From: Sphingobacterium sp. SGR-19
GTDB taxonomy: Bacteria; Bacteroidota; Bacteroidia; Sphingobacteriales; Sphingobacteriaceae
Reading direction: 5' to 3'
DNA length: 64,000 nucleotides
Assembly: GCF_011043555.1 (NCBI RefSeq)
Contig: NZ_JAAKGS010000004.1
Location: 186,001-250,000, forward strand
Shown here: positions 15,645-24,823 of the stretch, piece by piece
Layout: each line of letters starts with the position of its first letter
Numbering within the stretch: the first letter of the stretch is position 1
Notes under the pieces: generated by a model
The model's input: the letters and a program-made list of their open reading frames with translations, nothing else
Database searches by the model: none
Told to the model about the DNA's origin: nothing
Translations under genes and position numbers: made by a program

Positions 15645-17234
15645 ATGAAAGCAACATACATTGATTACGGTGACACGGGTAGTTTTTCGCAGACACTATT
15701 AGCCTATCTTGCCAACGATGAACAGCTGGCACCTTTTTATGGTCAAGCACCTACACTGGAAGGATTTAAACGACAGATTGCCGAGAAACAAAAATTCCCG
15801 CATAGAAAATTATTAACCACGACACTTCGTGAGCAATACGGCTCGATTTTAGAACAATCCCCCGAAGTGGAAGCCAACATCATGTTGTTGGGTAATAAAA
15901 AGACGTTTACGGTTACTACGGGACATCAACTTAATATATTTACTGGCCCGCTTTATTTTATATTTAAGATTGTTACCGCGATACGACTGGCGAAAGATTT
16001 AAAAGAAGCCTATCCGGAATATGCTTTCGTACCGGTCTATTGGATGGCTACCGAAGACCATGATTTCGCCGAAATCAATAACACCAAGGTATTCGGTAAG
16101 AAGATAATATGGGATACACCAACTATTTCTGCTACGGGGCGGATGTCCACACAAGATATTGCCGATACCGTGAAACAATATTGTGGTACGTTTGGGTTAT
16201 CTGTGAACGGGGATAAATTAAAAACAATAGTAGAAGACGCTTATCTGCAAAATCAGTCGCTTGCAGCCGCTACCCGGCATATGGTAAACGAACTTTTCAA
16301 ATCCTATGGACTGGTGATTATTGATGCGGATAATAAGGCCTTTAAGAAAGTTTTTGCGCCAATTATAGCCCAGGATATTTTTGATGAAAATAGCTTTAAA
16401 AGTATTGAAGACACCTCCGGAAAGCTGGAAAAATTGGGCTATCATGCCCAAGTGCACGCGAGGGAAATCAACTTTTTTTACTTGACGGATGAATTCCGGG
16501 AGCGTATCGTACGTACGGAAGATGGCCGGTTCGAAGTCTTGCATCGTGAACTTTACTTTTCGGAAGAGGAGATGCGAACGGAAATAGAGCAGTATCCCGA
16601 ACGGTTCAGTCCGAATGTGGTTATGCGGCCATTATATCAAGAACTGATCTTGCCGAACTTGGCGTATATTGGTGGAGGAGCAGAGATCGTGTATTGGCTG
16701 CAACTGAAGGCCAATTTCGATTACTACCAAGTGCCGTTCCCTATTCTTGTTCCCCGTAATTCGGCCATGATTACAGATGACAATGTCGCGGGAAAAATTT
16801 TTCGTTTGGATCTGACTTTCAAAAGCATATTTAAACCGACAAACGTATTAAAGAATGAATATGTTCGGCGTCATACAAAACATCGGTTGAATCTGCGTGA
16901 CGAGTGGATGGAGTTTAATGCTATTTTCGGAAAGATTAAACTACGGGCGCATAAGATTGACCCGAGTCTTGGGCCGAGTACGGAAGCGGTAAAGGCCCGC
17001 CTGAAGAAAGCGATTAATAATTTGGAGAAGAAGCTGCTGAAAGCCGATAAACATAATCATGAAGATGCTCTGATACAAATAGAGCGTGTGAAAGATAAAC
17101 TGTTCCCCAATGGTGGGCTACAGGAGCGTACGGAAAACTTTGCTTCTTTGTATCTAAAACACGGTGATGGTCTTATTCGGGATCTAGAAAAGCACTTTAA
17201 TCCGTTAGATTTTAAATTTACGATTCTATATTAA
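15645..17234 (+). CDS. bshC: Bacillithiol biosynthesis cysteine-adding enzyme BshC
   Basis: A 529-residue BshC, which adds cysteine to GlcN-malate in the last step of bacillithiol synthesis. Motifs include VTTGHQLNIFTGPLYFIFKI, YWMATEDHDFAEIN and a C-terminal coiled-coil part rich in Lys and Glu. The ATG at 15645 gives the family start MKATYIDYGDTG; a TTG at 15597 in the same frame is less likely. The stop codon overlaps the next gene's ATG (TAATG), so they are coupled. Bacillithiol would be the main low-weight thiol of this cell. Confidence 0.95.
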   Translation: MKATYIDYGDTGSFSQTLLAYLANDEQLAPFYGQAPTLEGFKRQIAEKQKFPHRKLLTTTLREQYGSILEQSPEVEANIMLLGNKKTFTVTTGHQLNIFTGPLYFIFKIVTAIRLAKDLKEAYPEYAFVPVYWMATEDHDFAEINNTKVFGKKIIWDTPTISATGRMSTQDIADTVKQYCGTFGLSVNGDKLKTIVEDAYLQNQSLAAATRHMVNELFKSYGLVIIDADNKAFKKVFAPIIAQDIFDENSFKSIEDTSGKLEKLGYHAQVHAREINFFYLTDEFRERIVRTEDGRFEVLHRELYFSEEEMRTEIEQYPERFSPNVVMRPLYQELILPNLAYIGGGAEIVYWLQLKANFDYYQVPFPILVPRNSAMITDDNVAGKIFRLDLTFKSIFKPTNVLKNEYVRRHTKHRLNLRDEWMEFNAIFGKIKLRAHKIDPSLGPSTEAVKARLKKAINNLEKKLLKADKHNHEDALIQIERVKDKLFPNGGLQERTENFASLYLKHGDGLIRDLEKHFNPLDFKFTILY

Positions 17235-17860
17235 TGACACAGCTAGATATCAATTGGCGAGAGAGTAACTTTTATAGATATTATAAGGAGAAAGCTGAAC
17301 TTTTCGAAGATGTTTTTGAGCAACTTGTGGGTTATTTCTCGTTTAAGGAAATACCTCATAACCATTATCTGTTAAGAGCAGGAGAATTGAGTCAATATGC
17401 CTTTTTTGTGGAATCGGGTCTGTTACAATCGTTTTCTTTGGATGAGAAAGGAGGAGAGCATATTTTACAATTTGCACCGGAGAACTGGATTATTTCGGAT
17501 CGGGCAAGCCAGTATTTCAATAAGCCTACCGATTTCTATATCAAGGCGATCGAGCCATCGGTAATTGTTTTTATACAACCGGAGTTTATGGAAAAAGCGT
17601 CGCACTTAAGTCACGCTTTTGCGTGTTTTATGGAAAACTCTTTACAGCGGAATATTTACATACAGCAACAACGAATAAACTCACTATTGGCCATGAGTGC
17701 AAAGGAACGTTATCTGTTGTTTATGGATATGTACCCGAGTTTGCTACAGCGCGTTCCCCAATGGATGATTGCTTCTTATCTCGGTATAACGCCAGAGAGC
17801 CTTAGTCGTGTACGTCGGGAGCTATTATCTGAAAGCAGAACCAATAGGGGTAAGGAGTAA
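17234..17860 (+). CDS. Crp/Fnr-family transcriptional regulator
   Basis: A 208-residue regulator with an N-terminal cyclic-nucleotide-binding-like domain (about 25-140, with HYLLRAGELSQYAFFVESGLLQ) and a C-terminal winged helix with IASYLGITPESLSRVRRELL. No Fnr cysteine set is seen, so it probably senses a small molecule rather than oxygen through an iron-sulfur cluster. Translationally coupled to bshC, so it may respond to redox or thiol state, but this is inference from position. Confidence 0.9.
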   Translation: MTQLDINWRESNFYRYYKEKAELFEDVFEQLVGYFSFKEIPHNHYLLRAGELSQYAFFVESGLLQSFSLDEKGGEHILQFAPENWIISDRASQYFNKPTDFYIKAIEPSVIVFIQPEFMEKASHLSHAFACFMENSLQRNIYIQQQRINSLLAMSAKERYLLFMDMYPSLLQRVPQWMIASYLGITPESLSRVRRELLSESRTNRGKE

Positions 17861-17867
17861 GGTTATT

Positions 17868-18785
17868 CTAATAAAATACCTCTGCGAGCATACACCGCGC
17901 GCTGCCGCCACCCCCTCTTTCAATAGTATCCAGGGGGCTATGTATAATTTGTCCCCAGGAACACAGCAAGCTTAACTGTTCCGTTGTAAAACTGTGATAT
18001 GCTTGTGTGCTCATCACAATATAAGGTTCACCGATAGTAGACTTTACTTCTAATATATTTCCCGCGAAAGAGCTAACTTGTTCTTCGGATATCTCTACAA
18101 CAGTCTTTCCGGTTTCTTCCAGCTGTTTTATCAGCGTCGCTTTTTCATAGGTGTTGTCTATACTATCGGTGCATATCACGGCAAAGTGTGTTCCTAAAGA
18201 CATCATTACATTGGTATGGTAAATGGGTTTACGCAAACCGTCTACTGTCTGGTTGGCTTCAAAAATAGTTAATTCATACCCCAGATCTAGACAAAATTGA
18301 TGTGCAATGCCGGCGTCAGCGCGTGGAGACAATGCGCAGTAAGCAATCCGGTTTATGCGATCTAAGATTAGGCTACCTGTGCCCTCTAAAAAACGGTTTT
18401 CTTCCTCGAAACCAGTATAATCTATGATAATATCGAACGTCAAGCCATGCTGTTTCAACGCTTCCAGATAACCCAATTTTCGTTCCCGCTGTCTGTTTTC
18501 AGCAAACATCGGATAGAAAATCGCTGTTTGTTTATGAAATGAAATACAGTTGTTTGGAAAAATACTATCGGGTGTATCAAACGCTCCTTCATCCTGTATG
18601 ACCAGCGTATTTATTTTATGTAGGTTAAGCGTGCTGACAAAATTGTCAAACTCCTTTTGGGCGTGCTGAGCAGACAAGGATGACAATAAATCTTCTTGAA
18701 AATAATTGTTTATGGCAGTCTCTTCGTTTTTCCGAAATCGAAAAGGCCGAACTAAAAGTAAAGTGTTTGTTGTTTGCATACCCAC
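17868..18785 (-). CDS. ctlX: CtlX-like citrulline/arginine hydrolase
   Basis: A 305-residue enzyme of the guanidine-modifying (arginine deiminase/amidinotransferase) superfamily. It matches the CtlX group from memory: TNTLLLVRPFRFRKNEET near the start, FLEGTGSLILDR, YHTNVMMSLG (His) and the C-terminal nucleophile in GGGGSARCMLAE (Cys298). It is thought to act on citrulline or a related ureido/guanidino compound. A start at 18785 or at the ATG six bases later is possible. It follows a sister-family enzyme on the same strand, with a structured repeat between them. Confidence 0.88.
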   Translation of the reverse strand: MGMQTTNTLLLVRPFRFRKNEETAINNYFQEDLLSSLSAQHAQKEFDNFVSTLNLHKINTLVIQDEGAFDTPDSIFPNNCISFHKQTAIFYPMFAENRQRERKLGYLEALKQHGLTFDIIIDYTGFEEENRFLEGTGSLILDRINRIAYCALSPRADAGIAHQFCLDLGYELTIFEANQTVDGLRKPIYHTNVMMSLGTHFAVICTDSIDNTYEKATLIKQLEETGKTVVEISEEQVSSFAGNILEVKSTIGEPYIVMSTQAYHSFTTEQLSLLCSWGQIIHSPLDTIERGGGGSARCMLAEVFY

Positions 18786-18808
18786 AAAAGATTATTATTT
18801 CCACACAT

Positions 18809-18909
18809 GCACTATCCCTTCCTTAACACTTAATGTCGCCTCAAAAGCTTTGGCAAATGTAAAACTCTATTTTTTGTACTATCCTCCATGCCAAAGGTTT
18901 TAAGCGACG
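18809..18909. repeat. Dispersed structured element, copy B
   Basis: Same flank as copy A: GCAC, then ATCCCTTCCTTAAC and CTTAATGTCGCC, and the same loop motif TTTTTTGTACTATCC (18870-18884). The stem arms are AAAAGCTTTGGCA (18843-18855) and TGCCAAAGGTTTT (18889-18901), paired with one G-G mismatch. GTCGC (18835-18839) pairs with GCGAC (18904-18908). The arms differ in sequence from copy A, yet pairing and the 3/2-base internal loop are kept. It fills most of the gap between two minus-strand genes. Confidence 0.75.
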
Positions 18910-18918
18910 ATTTTTTTG

Positions 18919-18943
18919 GTTCTTTTTTGAGGTAAAAAAGAAC
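18919..18943. terminator. AT-rich hairpin directly after the amidinohydrolase gene
   Basis: GTTCTTTTTT (18919-18928) pairs perfectly with AAAAAAGAAC (18934-18943), loop GAGGT. Placed eight bases after the stop of the gene at 18951, like the twin hairpin at 9762-9788. Confidence 0.6.
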
Positions 18944-18950
18944 ATAAAAA

Positions 18951-19865
18951 TTAATCCCTGTAAAGTGGAAGGGTAGAGCACCGCAACAACCCTTCCTGTT
19001 TGCCAATTTCGTGATAAGGAACTTCTTCCACATGAAATCCGTGGTCCCTAAGCCAATAATTGAGCCGATCAAACCGGCGCTCGGTCACAACTACATCTTC
19101 GGAAATAGAAAATACGTTACTGTACATTTCGTACATTTCGTCTGCCGTTATAGTAAAGATGTTTTCTCCGCCAAAAATTTTGCGGAGATAAAGATAGTCT
19201 GTTGGATTCCGGAAACCGCCAGGATAGATGATAGCCTTCTCCCTGCCCACAGGTTGAAAGCAGCAATCCAGGTGAAGGGCATTTTCCCTTGGGTTGGTCA
19301 TTGATTTGATCAAATCGAATCCTTTCACAATTTTGTTGGGGAACATATCCTTCAAAAATTGTACGCCATTCATATTCGTTCTGGCGGTATTTATCGACGA
19401 ATAATCGTCACCGTTGTATGTGCCTACAAAAAGGTAGTCATTCCATAGGATAACATCCCCGCCCTCAATATGTACTTCCTCCGGTGCTTCTATAAAATTT
19501 TCCGGTTCAACCTGCTTCACAATATGTTCGATGGCTCGCCATTCTTCGGCGCGGTCCGGAAGGATATTTGCTTTTATGAAATAATGACCTATCACGAATC
19601 CGATATCACGCGAGAATATTTGATTTAAATCAGGTATCAGTTCGGGTCGATATACTTTTACCCCATATCGCTCCAACACATCATGAAAAGCAGATATCTC
19701 AAAAACCATATCCGACTCTACCGGATAGGTACCTGCCAATATATGTTCCAAAGACTTCGGATCATAAGCCTCTTCTGCTTTTGGAGCCGGTCCGTTTTGG
19801 TTTGCAATACCTAATACGACAGCCCTTAATCTTCCCGTTTCATTTGTCACCTGGAGTTTTATCAT
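18951..19865 (-). CDS. Arginine deiminase/DDAH-family amidinohydrolase
   Basis: A 304-residue member of the guanidine-modifying superfamily. The catalytic set is visible: IFSRDIGF (Arg86-Asp87), EGGD (134-137), HLDCCF (His198, Asp200) and the nucleophile Cys296 in LLRCSTLP near the end. Likely reactions are hydrolysis of arginine, a methylarginine or a related guanidino compound; the choice cannot be made by eye. No signal peptide. It precedes the CtlX-like gene and may supply its substrate, for example citrulline. Confidence 0.85.
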   Translation of the reverse strand: MIKLQVTNETGRLRAVVLGIANQNGPAPKAEEAYDPKSLEHILAGTYPVESDMVFEISAFHDVLERYGVKVYRPELIPDLNQIFSRDIGFVIGHYFIKANILPDRAEEWRAIEHIVKQVEPENFIEAPEEVHIEGGDVILWNDYLFVGTYNGDDYSSINTARTNMNGVQFLKDMFPNKIVKGFDLIKSMTNPRENALHLDCCFQPVGREKAIIYPGGFRNPTDYLYLRKIFGGENIFTITADEMYEMYSNVFSISEDVVVTERRFDRLNYWLRDHGFHVEEVPYHEIGKQEGLLRCSTLPLYRD

Positions 19866-20099
19866 AAAGGTTGCTTTTTATTTACTACTGTCCTAAAGTT
19901 AAGCAATTTATAGAGCGAAGACTAATTTTTATGCCGAAATGCGTTATTGCTAAAATTCTTGTGAAAAGGTTGATAATTCTGGAAAGAAAGATCGATCAAT
20001 CTTAATTTTATTTTAAATAAGATAGTGTATATTAAAAAATACCGCAAACGGTTGTCATGTAATAACCCTATATCCGACTTGCGGTTCCTATTAATTTCG

Positions 20100-20119
20100 A
20101 CGATTAAATCGTATCTTTG
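20100..20119 (+). promoter_or_regulatory. gcvP promoter -7 box with an overlapping palindrome
   Basis: TATCTTTG at 20112-20119 matches the -7 consensus. The perfect palindrome ACGATT-A-AATCGT at 20100-20112 ends on its first base and could be an operator. No clear -33 box. The 342-base gap 19866-20207 otherwise holds AT-rich sequence with ACCGCAA (20041-20047) facing TTGCGGT (20079-20085). Confidence 0.55.
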
Positions 20120-20140
20120 CGGTCTCAAAAAGTATATCAA

Positions 20141-20186
20141 AGCATCACGCTAAAAAGGTCTAAATAAGATGGTTTAGGACGATGCT
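20141..20186 (+). promoter_or_regulatory. Nested stem-loop in the gcvP mRNA leader
   Basis: AGCATC (20141-20146) pairs with GATGCT (20181-20186); within it GTCTAAA (20158-20164) pairs with TTTA-G-GAC (20173-20180, one bulged G). It lies between the promoter box and the ATG. It lacks the known glycine-riboswitch core, so any regulation would be of another kind. Confidence 0.4.
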
Positions 20187-20207
20187 ACGGAAAAAGTTAA
20201 GCGCAAA

Positions 20208-23081
20208 ATGAGCAACGTATTTTATCAAGAAAAATTTCAGGATCGCCACAACGGCCCGAGAGCAGAAGAGACACAGGAGATGTTAAGCTATTTAGGAGTG
20301 CAATCCTTGGATGAGCTTATCGAACAGGCAGTTCCGAGCCAGATTAGGTTGAAAAAATCCCTTGCCTTACCAAGGGCATTAAGTGAGAAAGCATATTTAG
20401 TCAAAATCCAGCGAATTGCAGATAAAAATAAGGTATTCAAATCCTTTATCGGACAAGGTTATTATGACGTGACTGTCCCTGCCGTTATTCAGCGCAACGT
20501 ACTGGAAAACCCGGGATGGTATACCCAGTACACACCCTATCAAGCAGAGATTGCCCAAGGGCGTCTGCAAGCCCTGTTAAATTTCCAGACAGCGGTTGCT
20601 GATCTGACGGGACTTGAAATTGCGAATGCTTCGCTGTTGGACGAAGCTACGGCTGCTGCTGAAGCGATGTTTATGCTATACAGCGCGCGAAAAAATAAAA
20701 CTGCAAATGTGTTTCTGGTAACGCCGAATATCTATCCACAGACATTGGATGTACTGCAAACGAGAGCAGTTCCGTTTGGTGTGGAAATCCGTGTGGCTGA
20801 TCTAGAAGAAGAAAACTTAACTGAAGAAATATTCGCTACGCTTATTCAATATCCGGCCGCCGATGGCACGATTACGGATTATGCCGCGTTTACCGCAGCG
20901 GCCCACGATAAAAATATCACTATTTGCGCTATAGCCGATTTAATGTCGTTGGCGCTACTGACGCCTCCGGGAGAATGGGGTGCCGATGTTGTTGTCGGTA
21001 ATTCACAGCGCTTTGGTGTACCGATGGGATTCGGTGGACCGCATGCAGCGTTCTTTGCGACAAAAGAAGCCTATAAACGGAATATTCCGGGACGTATTAT
21101 CGGTGTTACTTCTGATGCTAGTGGTAATTACGCGCTGCGTATGGCGTTGCAGACGAGGGAGCAACATATTCGTCGTGATAAAGCTTCTTCCAACATCTGT
21201 ACCGCGCAAGCGCTGTTGGCAATCATGGCGTCTTTCTACGCGGTGTATCATGGACCTCAAGGTATAAAAGATATAGCAACACGTATCAATGATTTAACCA
21301 AACTGCTGGATAAAGCATTGCAGGAGCTTGGTTACGATCAAATCAACGAGACTTATTTTGATACGTTACGTGTTGCGGTTGGTGATCATGTTGGTGCGTT
21401 GAAAGCGGAAGCCCTCAACAATGAACTTAATTTCTTTTACCATGAAGGAATAGTTGGTATTTCCCTTGATGAAACTACCACTTTTGAGGATGTCGAAACC
21501 ATCGTAAAGGTTTTTGCAAAAATCAAAGGAATCTCATGGAACGATGTTGATTTACGTAATCTAGCAGATCAATTGGAACCCTCTATTCCTTCGGAAGCTG
21601 TGCGTACCTCTTCTTATCTTACCCATCCGATTTTTAATAGCTATCATTCGGAAAGTGAAATGCTCCGGTATATCAAATCATTGGAAGCGAAAGATCTATC
21701 TTTATGTCATTCTATGATTCCATTGGGCTCTTGTACGATGAAACTCAATGCAACGACAGAGATGTTGCCCCTAACATGGGCTCATTTTGGTGGCCTGCAT
21801 CCGTTTGCGCCTGTTGATCAGACATCCGGCTATATGCAACTCATTAACGAATTAAACGATTGGTTATCCGAAATCACGGGATTTGCAAAGATGTCGTTTC
21901 AACCAAATTCGGGTGCGCAGGGTGAATACGCCGGTTTAATGGTCATTCGGGCCTATCATGAAAGCCGCGGTGAGGGACATCGTAACGTTTGTTTAATTCC
22001 AGCTTCGGCACATGGCACAAACCCGGCGTCAGCATCTATGGCGGGATTGAAAGTGGTTGTTGTCAAATGTGATGCGGATGGTAATATCGACGTGGTGGAT
22101 CTCAAGGCGAAAGCAGAAGAACATGCAACAAATTTAAATTCCTTAATGGTGACCTATCCTTCGACGCACGGGGTTTTCGAGGAATCCATTATCGAAATAT
22201 GTGAAATCGTTCACCAAAGCGGTGGACAGGTGTATATGGACGGTGCAAATATGAACGCGCAGGTAGGTTTGACGAGCCCAGGTTTTATCGGAGCAGATGT
22301 GTGCCACCTAAACTTACACAAGACCTTCTGTATTCCGCATGGTGGCGGTGGACCAGGTATGGGACCAATTGGTGTTGCGGCACATCTGGTGCCATTTTTG
22401 CCAAATCACGAGGTGGTAGAAATTTCGGGGGAGCAAGGTATTTCTGCAGTTTCTGCTGCGCCCTTTGGGTCGGCGTCCATCTTAACTATTTCATATGCTT
22501 ATATTGCAATGATGGGAGGAGAAGGGTTGACCGAGGCAACTAAAACAGCTATCCTCAATGCAAATTATATAAAGGCACGTTTGGAAAGCCATTATCCCGT
22601 ATTGTATGCGGGGGCGAATGGCCGTTGTGCGCATGAAATGATATTGGATTGCCGTGCATTTAAGAGTGTAGGCATTGAAGTTGGTGATATCGCCAAACGT
22701 CTAATGGACTATGGTTTCCATGCTCCTACGGTCTCTTTTCCGGTGGCAGGTACATTGATGGTAGAGCCGACCGAATCGGAGTCCAAAGCGGAACTTGATC
22801 GTTTCTGCGATGCGTTGGTTGCCATCCGTACCGAAATTGCTGCGGTAGAAGCTGGTGAGGTTGACCAAAAGGACAACGTGTTGAAACATGCGCCTCATAC
22901 AGCAGAGATCGTTTCCGCTGATGAATGGGACAGACCGTATACACGTCAAACAGCGGCTTACCCGCTTCCTTACTTGAAAGTGAATAAATTCTGGCCATCG
23001 GTAAGCCGGGTAAACGATTCACAAGGGGATAGAACATTGATTTGTTCGTGTCCTTCTATCGAAGAATACGCGGAAGCTTAA
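20208..23081 (+). CDS. gcvP: Glycine dehydrogenase (decarboxylating), P protein
   Basis: A 957-residue full-length P protein, with both halves fused as in most Gram-negative bacteria. It decarboxylates glycine with PLP and loads the aminomethyl group onto lipoyl-H protein. The first residues include DRHNGP, the PLP lysine is Lys705 in [17 protein letters not shown], and [12 protein letters not shown] is present. It has its own promoter box, a palindrome and a structured leader. gcvT lies 12 kb away; gcvH is not in the window. Confidence 0.98.
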   Translation: MSNVFYQEKFQDRHNGPRAEETQEMLSYLGVQSLDELIEQAVPSQIRLKKSLALPRALSEKAYLVKIQRIADKNKVFKSFIGQGYYDVTVPAVIQRNVLENPGWYTQYTPYQAEIAQGRLQALLNFQTAVADLTGLEIANASLLDEATAAAEAMFMLYSARKNKTANVFLVTPNIYPQTLDVLQTRAVPFGVEIRVADLEEENLTEEIFATLIQYPAADGTITDYAAFTAAAHDKNITICAIADLMSLALLTPPGEWGADVVVGNSQRFGVPMGFGGPHAAFFATKEAYKRNIPGRIIGVTSDASGNYALRMALQTREQHIRRDKASSNICTAQALLAIMASFYAVYHGPQGIKDIATRINDLTKLLDKALQELGYDQINETYFDTLRVAVGDHVGALKAEALNNELNFFYHEGIVGISLDETTTFEDVETIVKVFAKIKGISWNDVDLRNLADQLEPSIPSEAVRTSSYLTHPIFNSYHSESEMLRYIKSLEAKDLSLCHSMIPLGSCTMKLNATTEMLPLTWAHFGGLHPFAPVDQTSGYMQLINELNDWLSEITGFAKMSFQPNSGAQGEYAGLMVIRAYHESRGEGHRNVCLIPASAHGTNPASASMAGLKVVVVKCDADGNIDVVDLKAKAEEHATNLNSLMVTYPSTHGVFEESIIEICEIVHQSGGQVYMDGANMNAQVGLTSPGFIGADVCHLNLHKTFCIPHGGGGPGMGPIGVAAHLVPFLPNHEVVEISGEQGISAVSAAPFGSASILTISYAYIAMMGGEGLTEATKTAILNANYIKARLESHYPVLYAGANGRCAHEMILDCRAFKSVGIEVGDIAKRLMDYGFHAPTVSFPVAGTLMVEPTESESKAELDRFCDALVAIRTEIAAVEAGEVDQKDNVLKHAPHTAEIVSADEWDRPYTRQTAAYPLPYLKVNKFWPSVSRVNDSQGDRTLICSCPSIEEYAEA

Positions 23082-23118
23082 AATGGCCGTCCTGTTTGTC
23101 GAGAACAGTCTGAAGAAG

Positions 23119-23156
23119 AACTCTTGCGATTTTTTAATTGCGGGAGTTTTTTTATT
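23119..23156 (+). terminator. Terminator of gcvP
   Basis: AACTCTTGCGAT (23119-23130) pairs with ATTGCGGGAGTT (23137-23148) over 12 pairs with three G-T wobbles, then a long T run. Confidence 0.9.
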
Positions 23157-23181
23157 TTAGAGAAAACTTAATCCTTTTATC

Positions 23182-23931
23182 ATGCGTATATCAAAGATAC
23201 TAGCTTTCGTCGGACTGTTTATTTTATTTGGGCGATTAACTTCCGAAGCGCAGGAAACTCTTTTTGAGTTTGGGGAACGGAAGGATTTCAATGCTTTGAT
23301 AAATGGCATGCCCGAAGCGCAGACGTTAAAATGGTTTGACGTTAACACGACCGATACGACTTGGTATCGCGATGGGGATAAGCTGGTGTGTAAAGGTTTG
23401 CCGATCGGTGTAGTACGTTCGGAAAAGATGTACCAAAATTTCATCATGCATGTGGAATGGCGTCATATGGAGAAAGGAGGAAACTCGGGTATCTTTGTTT
23501 GGTGTGATGCTCAACCAGAGGAACACAATAGACTACCTAGCGGGGTAGAAGTACAGATGCTGGAACTGGATTGGGTAAATCAGAACAAGCGAAATGGAGA
23601 GACGCCACCTATTGCCTACGTGCATGGTGAACTTTTCGGAGCCGGAAAAGTTACTACGGAGCCGGATAATCCTAGAGGGGTGCGAAGCAAATCGATTGAG
23701 AACAGGTGTTTAGGCGTAGGTGAGTGGAATAAATATACCGTGGTTTGTGTAGACGGAACCATCAAGCTCGCTGTTAATGGAAAATTTGTAAATGGTATAC
23801 GTGAATCCTCTAAAAGAAGGGGATATTTATGCCTTGAATCGGAAGGAGCTCAAATAGAGTTCAGGAGTCTGCAGATTATCGAGCTGGAGGACGGATATAT
23901 CCTACCGGAACACGTCGTGAAGGAGCTTTAG
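23182..23931 (+). CDS. DUF1080 (3-keto-disaccharide hydrolase-like) secreted protein
   Basis: A 249-residue protein with a signal peptide (about 1-22, ending SEAQ). The DUF1080 jelly-roll is shown by [43 protein letters not shown] and [11 protein letters not shown]. Such domains bind or cut sugars, some acting on 3-keto-glycosides. Periplasmic or surface. No sugar-use genes are beside it; a peptidoglycan amidase follows. Family clear, substrate unknown. Confidence 0.88.
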   Translation: MRISKILAFVGLFILFGRLTSEAQETLFEFGERKDFNALINGMPEAQTLKWFDVNTTDTTWYRDGDKLVCKGLPIGVVRSEKMYQNFIMHVEWRHMEKGGNSGIFVWCDAQPEEHNRLPSGVEVQMLELDWVNQNKRNGETPPIAYVHGELFGAGKVTTEPDNPRGVRSKSIENRCLGVGEWNKYTVVCVDGTIKLAVNGKFVNGIRESSKRRGYLCLESEGAQIEFRSLQIIELEDGYILPEHVVKEL

Positions 23932-23991
23932 GAATTGGAGCATTTATTGCTTTGTATGAGACAGGAGCGAAGAGCTAGTAAAAAAAATCGA

Positions 23992-24813
23992 ATGAAAAAA
24001 ATCCATATCTTTCTATTTAGTTGTGCAGTTTTGTTGTCTTCTTGTGGCGGTGGTAAATATGCGGCAACAGAAAAAATTTATAAAGCAAAGGCAAAGGAAT
24101 TTGCAGAATTATATAAAGAAGCGCCTGCAACGGGCCAATTGGAAAAGGTTATTGTCCTGGAAAAGGAATGGATAGCTTCAGTTAATTTTGGGACCCGAAA
24201 GCCAAACTATGTTGTTCTCCACCATACCGCACAAAATTCTACGGAACAGACTGTGCGAACTTTTCACAACCAGAAGGCGGGTGTGAGTTCTCACTCCGTA
24301 ATCGGGCGCGATGGAAAAGTGATACAAATGGTAAACGATCTATATAGAGGACACCATGCAGGTGTAAGCAAGTGGGGAAATGATACAGACCTCAACTCGT
24401 CTTCGATTGGTATTGAGCTGGACAATAACGGAACTACGGATCCCTGGCCGGATGTGCAGATCAATGCATTGATTAGTTTATTGCGCTATCTGAAAGCGAC
24501 CTATAAAATTCCACAGGCTAACTTTATAGGGCACATGGATGTTTCACCCGGTAGAAAGATAGACCCTTCTCGTTTTCCTTGGAAAATACTGGCAGATCAA
24601 GGTTTTGGATATTGGTATGATGATAACCTGGAAACACCACCGCAAGGGTTTGATCCTAAATTGGCATTACGGGTTATCGGATATAACATAACGAATTTAG
24701 ATGCCGCCATTAAAGCATTTAAGGTTCATTATATTCAAGAAGGTGCGACTGCAGCTGTTTTGAATGAAGAGGAAATAAAAATTCTGTATTCTATTTTTAA
24801 AAAATATCTCTAG
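23992..24813 (+). CDS. N-acetylmuramoyl-L-alanine amidase, lipoprotein
   Basis: A 273-residue Amidase_2 enzyme that cuts the muramic acid to L-Ala bond of peptidoglycan. The lipobox LSSC ends the signal peptide at about residue 17. Zinc ligands fit VVLHHTAQNSTEQTVRTFHN (first His), GHMDVSPGRKIDPSRFPW (second His) and the late Asp or Cys-equivalent, as in AmiD. The ATG at 23992 is used since it gives a clean lipoprotein signal. A C-terminal peptidoglycan-binding-like helical part is present. Probably on the outer membrane, in cell-wall recycling. Confidence 0.9.
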   Translation: MKKIHIFLFSCAVLLSSCGGGKYAATEKIYKAKAKEFAELYKEAPATGQLEKVIVLEKEWIASVNFGTRKPNYVVLHHTAQNSTEQTVRTFHNQKAGVSSHSVIGRDGKVIQMVNDLYRGHHAGVSKWGNDTDLNSSSIGIELDNNGTTDPWPDVQINALISLLRYLKATYKIPQANFIGHMDVSPGRKIDPSRFPWKILADQGFGYWYDDNLETPPQGFDPKLALRVIGYNITNLDAAIKAFKVHYIQEGATAAVLNEEEIKILYSIFKKYL

Positions 24814-24823
24814 TATTCCTTAG

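Noticed and set aside
20120..20207. Glycine riboswitch before gcvP
   Set aside because: The leader has stems but lacks the conserved tandem core of glycine riboswitches.
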